35,702 nt of DNA, taken from NCBI GenBank assembly GCA_018896525.1, contig JAHIMR010000010.1:1-35702 (forward strand), in the 5' to 3' direction. Both the position numbers and the translations under genes were made by a program. The DNA is from Actinomycetota bacterium (GTDB taxonomy: Bacteria; Actinomycetota; Geothermincolia; Fen-727; Anoxymicrobiaceae). Every line of letters begins with the position of its first letter. Position 1 is the first letter of the stretch. The notes beneath the pieces are model-generated. The model saw only the letters and a program-made list of their open reading frames with translations. It did no database searches and had not been told where the DNA came from. Positions 32,054 through 35,702 of this stretch are shown here, one piece after another.

Positions 32054-32968
32054 TTAGTCGAACTTTATCTTGCTTAGCGCGTGACCGGTCTGTGCGGTCG
32101 CCGTGTCGTACTCCACCGCCCCTTCCAGGTTGGTGATACCGGCGATCCTGGCCGAAATATCGTCGACCGTAACGCTTGCCGCGTCATCGAAGAAGGCCCC
32201 CGGCCCCTCCACGACCGCCGCGCGGCTGAAGTACCCTGCACCCGCGGTCATCATCGCCCCGGAGAGCTCGCACTGCTCGGAGCACAGGTAGGCGGCCAGC
32301 GGGGAAACGTACTCGGGCTTCAGTTGGTCCAAAACCTGCGGAGGCATCACCGTCGCGGTCAGGCGCGTGCCGGCTATCGGCACCAGGGTATTGGCCTTGA
32401 TGTTGTACTTGGCTCCCTCCAACTTCACCGAGTTCATCATGCCGGCGATACCCATCTTGGCCGCTCCGTAGTTGGTCTGGCCGAAGTTGCCGTAGAGGCC
32501 GGCCGCCGACGCGGTGGAGAGGATGCGCCCGTAGCCGTTCTCCCTCATGTTGGGAAGGGCGGCCTTGGTGCAGAAGAAGGTGCCGGAAAGGTGAACCGCG
32601 ATCACCAGTTCCCAGTCCTTGACCTCCATCTTCATCATGCTCTTGTCGCGGAGGATCCCCGCGTTGTTGATGAGGATGTCGATCTTCCCGTAGGTGTCAA
32701 TCGCGGTGCCAATGATCTTCTGGGCGCTATCCCAATCGGATACGCTGTCGAAGTTCGGTGTGGCTTCGCCGCCGGCAGCCTTGATCTCGTCCACGACTTT
32801 CTGTGCAGGCGTGGACTCGCTCCCCTCGCCGTCCATGGAGCCGCCCAGGTCGTTCACAACGACCTTTGTGCCCAAACTGGCAAGCAGCAGGGCGTGCGCC
32901 CGGCCGAGGCCTCCCCCGGCGCCGGTTATCACCGCGACCCTGTCATCAAACCTGATCTCATCAGCCAT
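32054..32968 (-). CDS. SDR dehydrogenase of MFE-2 type, (R)-3-hydroxyacyl-CoA dehydrogenase-like
   Basis: 304 residues. NAD(P) motif TGAGGGLGRAHA, NNAG, catalytic Ser in STASAAG and YGAAK. The GGxxxG form, the NDLGGSMDGEGS insertion and the C-terminal extension match the dehydrogenase part of peroxisomal MFE-2. It oxidises (R)-3-hydroxyacyl-CoA. Strong AAAGGAG upstream of ATG. Operon with the MaoC-like hydratase. Confidence 0.88.
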   Translation of the reverse strand: MADEIRFDDRVAVITGAGGGLGRAHALLLASLGTKVVVNDLGGSMDGEGSESTPAQKVVDEIKAAGGEATPNFDSVSDWDSAQKIIGTAIDTYGKIDILINNAGILRDKSMMKMEVKDWELVIAVHLSGTFFCTKAALPNMRENGYGRILSTASAAGLYGNFGQTNYGAAKMGIAGMMNSVKLEGAKYNIKANTLVPIAGTRLTATVMPPQVLDQLKPEYVSPLAAYLCSEQCELSGAMMTAGAGYFSRAAVVEGPGAFFDDAASVTVDDISARIAGITNLEGAVEYDTATAQTGHALSKIKFD

Positions 32969-33025
32969 CTTCCATCTCCTTTCCCCAGGTACTCCCTAGA
33001 TTCCAATTCTATTGTCCAGACAGGT

Positions 33026-33055
33026 ATTCTATAACTAATAACCAGCGGCCTACAA
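33026..33055 (-). promoter_or_regulatory. Possible promoter of the SDR-MaoC operon
   Basis: On the minus strand TTGTAG (33055-33050), 18-bp spacer, TAGAAT (33031-33026), about 60 bp upstream of the SDR start. Confidence 0.35.
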
Positions 33056-33499
33056 GTGGGGGCGCCACCCCAATCCAAACGGTGCCTGGCACAGGTCTGT
33101 ATGGCCACCAGGTGGGGTCAGTGCCTTAGAGCGGTGATTAACGGTTATACGTACGGAGACAAGGCCTGAACCCTCCCTCATAGACAATCGTCGGTCAGAC
33201 AAGAACGCCAACCACGGGCATGTGCCGTTCAAGTCTTTGCTCAAACCCACGCCCCATTATGCATATGCCCAGTGGCGTGACCCCTCCCCCCGTTAACCAA
33301 AGGGCGGTCCCTATGCCGGCAAGATGCCGGCGCTACAAGGGAGACGTTATGCAACAGCCCAGTGGCGTGACCCCTCCCCCCGTTAACCAAAGGGCGGTCC
33401 CTATGCCGGCAAGATGCCGGCGCTACAAGGGAGACGTTATGCAACAACCCGGGGCGCTGATAGAATTGGACGTGTAGTAAACACTATGGAGGTGCACAG
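33056..33499. other. Intergenic region, repeats only
   Basis: No gene seen. Contains a GGTGCCTGGCAC remnant near 33083 and the 90-bp duplication described separately. GGAGG at about 33489 belongs to the next gene. Confidence 0.6.
33271..33450. repeat. Tandem duplication of 90 bp
   Basis: Copies 33271-33360 and 33361-33450 differ only near the last bases (GCAACAGCCC or GCAACAACCC). Each contains GCCGGCA-AGA-TGCCGGC (33315-33331, 33405-33421), also found at 10024. The ATGCAACAG word resembles the end of the 49-bp units at 23.4 kb. Confidence 0.92.
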
Positions 33500-34267
33500 A
33501 TGTATAAGGAAATGTTTGACCTGACCGGCCGGGTGGCCATCATCACCGGGGGTAGCAGGGGGATCGGTGAGTCTATCGCCCTCGCCCTCTCAGAGTTCGG
33601 CGCGCGCGTCGCTCTCTGCAGCAGGAAGATAGAAGGCCTGGACGCGGTCAGGGAGAAGATAGAGTCCCGCGGCGGGGAAGCTATCTGCATCCCGGCCCAC
33701 ACGGGCAAGGTCGAAACGCTCCAGGCTGTGGTGGACGAGACGCTCGACGCGTTCGGCACCATCGACATACTGGTTAACAACGCGGCCACCAACCCTATAC
33801 TCGGACCGCTACTGGAGGCGGAACTCCCGGCGTGGGAAAAGATAATGGACGTGAACCTGAAGGGCATCTTCTTCCTGACCAAGGCCGCCGGCGAGGTCAT
33901 GCTGGAAAAAAGCAAGGGGTCGATAATAAACCTCAGCACCGAGGCGGCGATCCGGCCCGCACCGGGCCTCGGCGTCTACAGCATCAGCAAGGCGGGGGTG
34001 GACATGGTCACCAAGTCGTTCGCCCTGGAGTGGGGTGGGAAAGGCATCCGGGTCAACGGCATCGCCCCGGGGCTGGTGCAGACCAGGTTCTCGCAGGCGT
34101 TGTGGGCAAACGACGATATAAGGCAGGCGGTGGAAACGAAGATACCGCTCGGCCGCATGGCCCAGCCGGACGAGATAGCGTGCCTGGCGGTGTATCTCGC
34201 CTCCGACGCCTCCAGCTTCCTTACCGGCCAGACCATCCTGGTGGACGGCGGGTCCATGCTGGCGTGA
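33500..34267 (+). CDS. SDR oxidoreductase
   Basis: 255 residues, classical short-chain dehydrogenase: TGGSRGIGES, NNAAT, the INLS serine region and YSISK. C-terminal FLTGQTILVDGG is typical of FabG-like enzymes. Substrate probably a hydroxyacyl or keto compound. GGAGG eight bases before ATG. Its TGA overlaps the ATG of the iron-sulfur gene, so the two are translationally coupled. Confidence 0.9.
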   Translation: MYKEMFDLTGRVAIITGGSRGIGESIALALSEFGARVALCSRKIEGLDAVREKIESRGGEAICIPAHTGKVETLQAVVDETLDAFGTIDILVNNAATNPILGPLLEAELPAWEKIMDVNLKGIFFLTKAAGEVMLEKSKGSIINLSTEAAIRPAPGLGVYSISKAGVDMVTKSFALEWGGKGIRVNGIAPGLVQTRFSQALWANDDIRQAVETKIPLGRMAQPDEIACLAVYLASDASSFLTGQTILVDGGSMLA

Positions 34268-35109
34268 TGACAAGCATGAGGGAACCGGTGAAGATCATCA
34301 TCAGGACGTGGGCCATTCTCGCCGCCTTTCTGCTGGGCCACATCGTCACCGGCGAGCACAGCCCTATCCGGCTCTTCTTTATGAGGGTATTCGCCCGCTA
34401 CCTGGAAGTGCCGCTTCTGTACGTCTCTTACCACGCCTGCGTGGGGAGACTCAAGTTCATCTCCCGGTTCCGGCTCACCCGGGCGCTCATCCTGTACCCT
34501 GTCGCCTACCCGTTCGGCCATTACGGCGATACCGGAAAGCCAATACCCGCTGATAAGCTCATCGAGATGATGGAAGGCCTCGAGGGGAAGATGGCGGTAG
34601 GGCCGTGCCGCTGCCGCGTCGGCCACAGGGCGTGTGGCCATCCGATGGAGACGGACATCGTCATGAGGACCGGGACCGACGTATGGCTGAAGGCGTTCCC
34701 CGACGACTACCGGGTCATAGAGAAGGACGAGGCAATCCGCATCGTCAGGGAGTGCGCCGGGCTGGGTATGTTCCACATGGTCTTCCTGCACTGCCTGGTC
34801 GGCGGCGCGGTGAACGAGTACGTCATATGCAACTGCTGCACCGACGGCTGTACCCCTTATATCCTGAACCGCACGCTGGGGCAGAAGGTGTTCCCGCTGG
34901 TGAAGGGTGAGTGGCGTGTGGAGTTCGAGGAGGACAGGTGCATCGGCTGCGGCGTGTGTGTCGCGTTCTGCCCGTTTGACGCGCGGCGACTGGTGAACGG
35001 GAAGGCGGAGGTCCTGGACTGCTTCGGCTGCGGCCTCTGCGAGACTCACTGCCCCACGGGTGTATGTGTTATAGTGTCGCCCCCCTCTCCCCCGCTGGGG
35101 AGAAGGTAA
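34267..35109 (+). CDS. Dicluster 4Fe-4S protein with Cys-rich middle, membrane-leaning N-terminus
   Basis: 280 residues from ATG 34267 (alternative ATG 34276). Hydrophobic N-terminus (TWAILAAFLLGHIV). Middle: GPCRCRVGHRACGHP, MFHMVFLHC and ICNCCTDGCTP, a cysteine pattern seen in uncharacterised ferredoxin-like proteins of anaerobes. C-terminus: CIGCGVCVAFCP and CFGCGLCETHCP, two 4Fe-4S sites. Coupled to the upstream SDR, so it probably serves as its electron acceptor or donor. The final residues (SPPSPPLGRR) are encoded by an intergenic C/G palindrome, CTCCCC-GGGGAG. Confidence 0.8.
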   Translation: MTSMREPVKIIIRTWAILAAFLLGHIVTGEHSPIRLFFMRVFARYLEVPLLYVSYHACVGRLKFISRFRLTRALILYPVAYPFGHYGDTGKPIPADKLIEMMEGLEGKMAVGPCRCRVGHRACGHPMETDIVMRTGTDVWLKAFPDDYRVIEKDEAIRIVRECAGLGMFHMVFLHCLVGGAVNEYVICNCCTDGCTPYILNRTLGQKVFPLVKGEWRVEFEEDRCIGCGVCVAFCPFDARRLVNGKAEVLDCFGCGLCETHCPTGVCVIVSPPSPPLGRR

Positions 35110-35124
35110 TGCCGGTCGTGGTGG

Positions 35125-35702
35125 CTACAAGCCCAGTACGTCGTGCCCGCCGGGCCAGTTGAGCCGGGTGTAACCCTGGTAGTTGAAGTATATGGGGCGC
35201 TCCGCCACTATGGGCACGCCGTTGGTCGACTGGACCCGTGCCGAGAAATCGTGCAGGACGTCGTCTCCCTCCCCCAGGACATCCTTTACCATCACCGTGT
35301 GGCGGGAGGTCGCGCCCACGGTCACCTCCTGGTCCCGGGTGGTCCCGTCGCCAAGCATGTACGTTATCTTGACCTCGGCGTCGGTCGACTCGGGGTTCTG
35401 CAGGCAGATGTAGGGGTCGAAGCCGGGGCGGCAGGTACCTTCCGCGAAGTAGTAGAAGGTGGCGGTGCAGGTGGCGCCTATCACGTTGTGCCCACCGGGC
35501 CAGTTTAGCCGGGTGTAACCCTGGTAGTTGAAGTATATCGGGCGCTCCGCCACTATGGGCACGCCGTTGGTCGACTGGACCCGTGCCGAGAAATCGTACG
35601 AGGCGTCGTCTCCCTCCCCCAGGACATCCTTTACCATCACCGTGTGGCGGGAGGTCGCGCCCACGGTCACCTCCTGGTCCCGGGTGGTCCCGTCGCCAAG
35701 CA
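35125..35702 (-). CDS. Tandem-repeat surface protein, C-terminal part (runs off the window)
   Basis: The frame is open to the right edge, so only the C-terminal 190 or so residues are present. A 115-residue (345-bp) repeat is seen as one complete copy plus most of another: FYYFAEGTCRPGFDPY, ICLQNPESTDAEV, ITYMLGDGTTRD, VKDVLGEGDD, FSARVQSTNGVPIVAERP and YFNYQGYTRLNWPGGH. Such repeats belong to exported cell-surface proteins of anaerobic Actinomycetota-like genomes. Ligand and length unknown. Convergent with the iron-sulfur gene. Confidence 0.8.
   Translation of the reverse strand, partial: LGDGTTRDQEVTVGATSRHTVMVKDVLGEGDDASYDFSARVQSTNGVPIVAERPIYFNYQGYTRLNWPGGHNVIGATCTATFYYFAEGTCRPGFDPYICLQNPESTDAEVKITYMLGDGTTRDQEVTVGATSRHTVMVKDVLGEGDDVLHDFSARVQSTNGVPIVAERPIYFNYQGYTRLNWPGGHDVLGL

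Noticed and set aside
33220-33477. Open frame repeating a 30-residue unit
   Set aside because: It arises because the 90-bp duplication is divisible by three; the content is intergenic palindromes.

Overview
The window looks like a high-GC, strictly anaerobic bacterium. It carries a selenocysteine formate dehydrogenase linked to a heterodisulfide-reductase-type complex, a homocitrate/Re-citrate synthase-like enzyme, peroxisome-style beta-oxidation enzymes, and the C-terminus of a tandem-repeat surface protein of a kind I associate with deep-branching anaerobic Actinomycetota (Geothermincolia/Aquicultoria-like). The lineage is inference; the gene content is read directly. No rRNA, tRNA, CRISPR array or transposase gene was seen.

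Left part (1-18,021) lies almost entirely on the minus strand. In transcription order it holds an alpha/beta hydrolase, an acyl-CoA synthetase, hdrC, hdrB, hdrA, mvhD, an fdhB-like iron-sulfur protein, fdhA with an in-frame UGA read as selenocysteine, an aminotransferase overlapping a homocitrate/Re-citrate synthase-like gene, a pyridoxamine-phosphate-oxidase-fold protein and an amidase. A soluble histidine kinase and a stand-alone receiver follow as a separate pair. The Hdr-MvhD-Fdh block is best read as a soluble flavin-based electron-bifurcating or confurcating complex connecting formate/CO2 with ferredoxin and a thiol/disulfide or other partner. Its neighbours suggest a link to acyl-CoA oxidation and 2-oxoacid metabolism.

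Middle part (18,227-28,664) has plus-strand genes for a metallo-beta-lactamase-fold hydrolase, a CCA-adding enzyme, an FmdB-type zinc ribbon, a NifU-like scaffold, a sugar-nucleotide epimerase-like protein and a membrane-anchored M1 peptidase. Minus-strand genes encode TrmO and a GH31 glycosidase. Between 20.3 and 21.7 kb is a gene graveyard with two truncated genes, a small repeat-containing ORF and a miniature transposable element.

Right part (28,764-35,702) holds an acyl-CoA dehydrogenase, a long AT-richer leader with a promoter and terminator-like hairpin, a DUF192 lipoprotein, a MaoC hydratase plus SDR pair (a split MFE-2 enzyme), an SDR translationally coupled to a dicluster ferredoxin-like protein, and the surface-repeat protein running off the edge.

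The most unusual layer is the repeat content. A 20-bp-TIR miniature element has three copies (two of exactly 162 bp, one 60-bp deletion derivative), each placed with the same end against a gene's stop codon. There are also a GGTGCC/GGCACC palindrome family, a GCCGGCA-AGA-TGCCGGC family, a 29-bp tandem array, a 90-bp tandem duplication and 49-bp repeats. Several of these supply stop codons, ribosome-binding sites or terminal codons of real genes.
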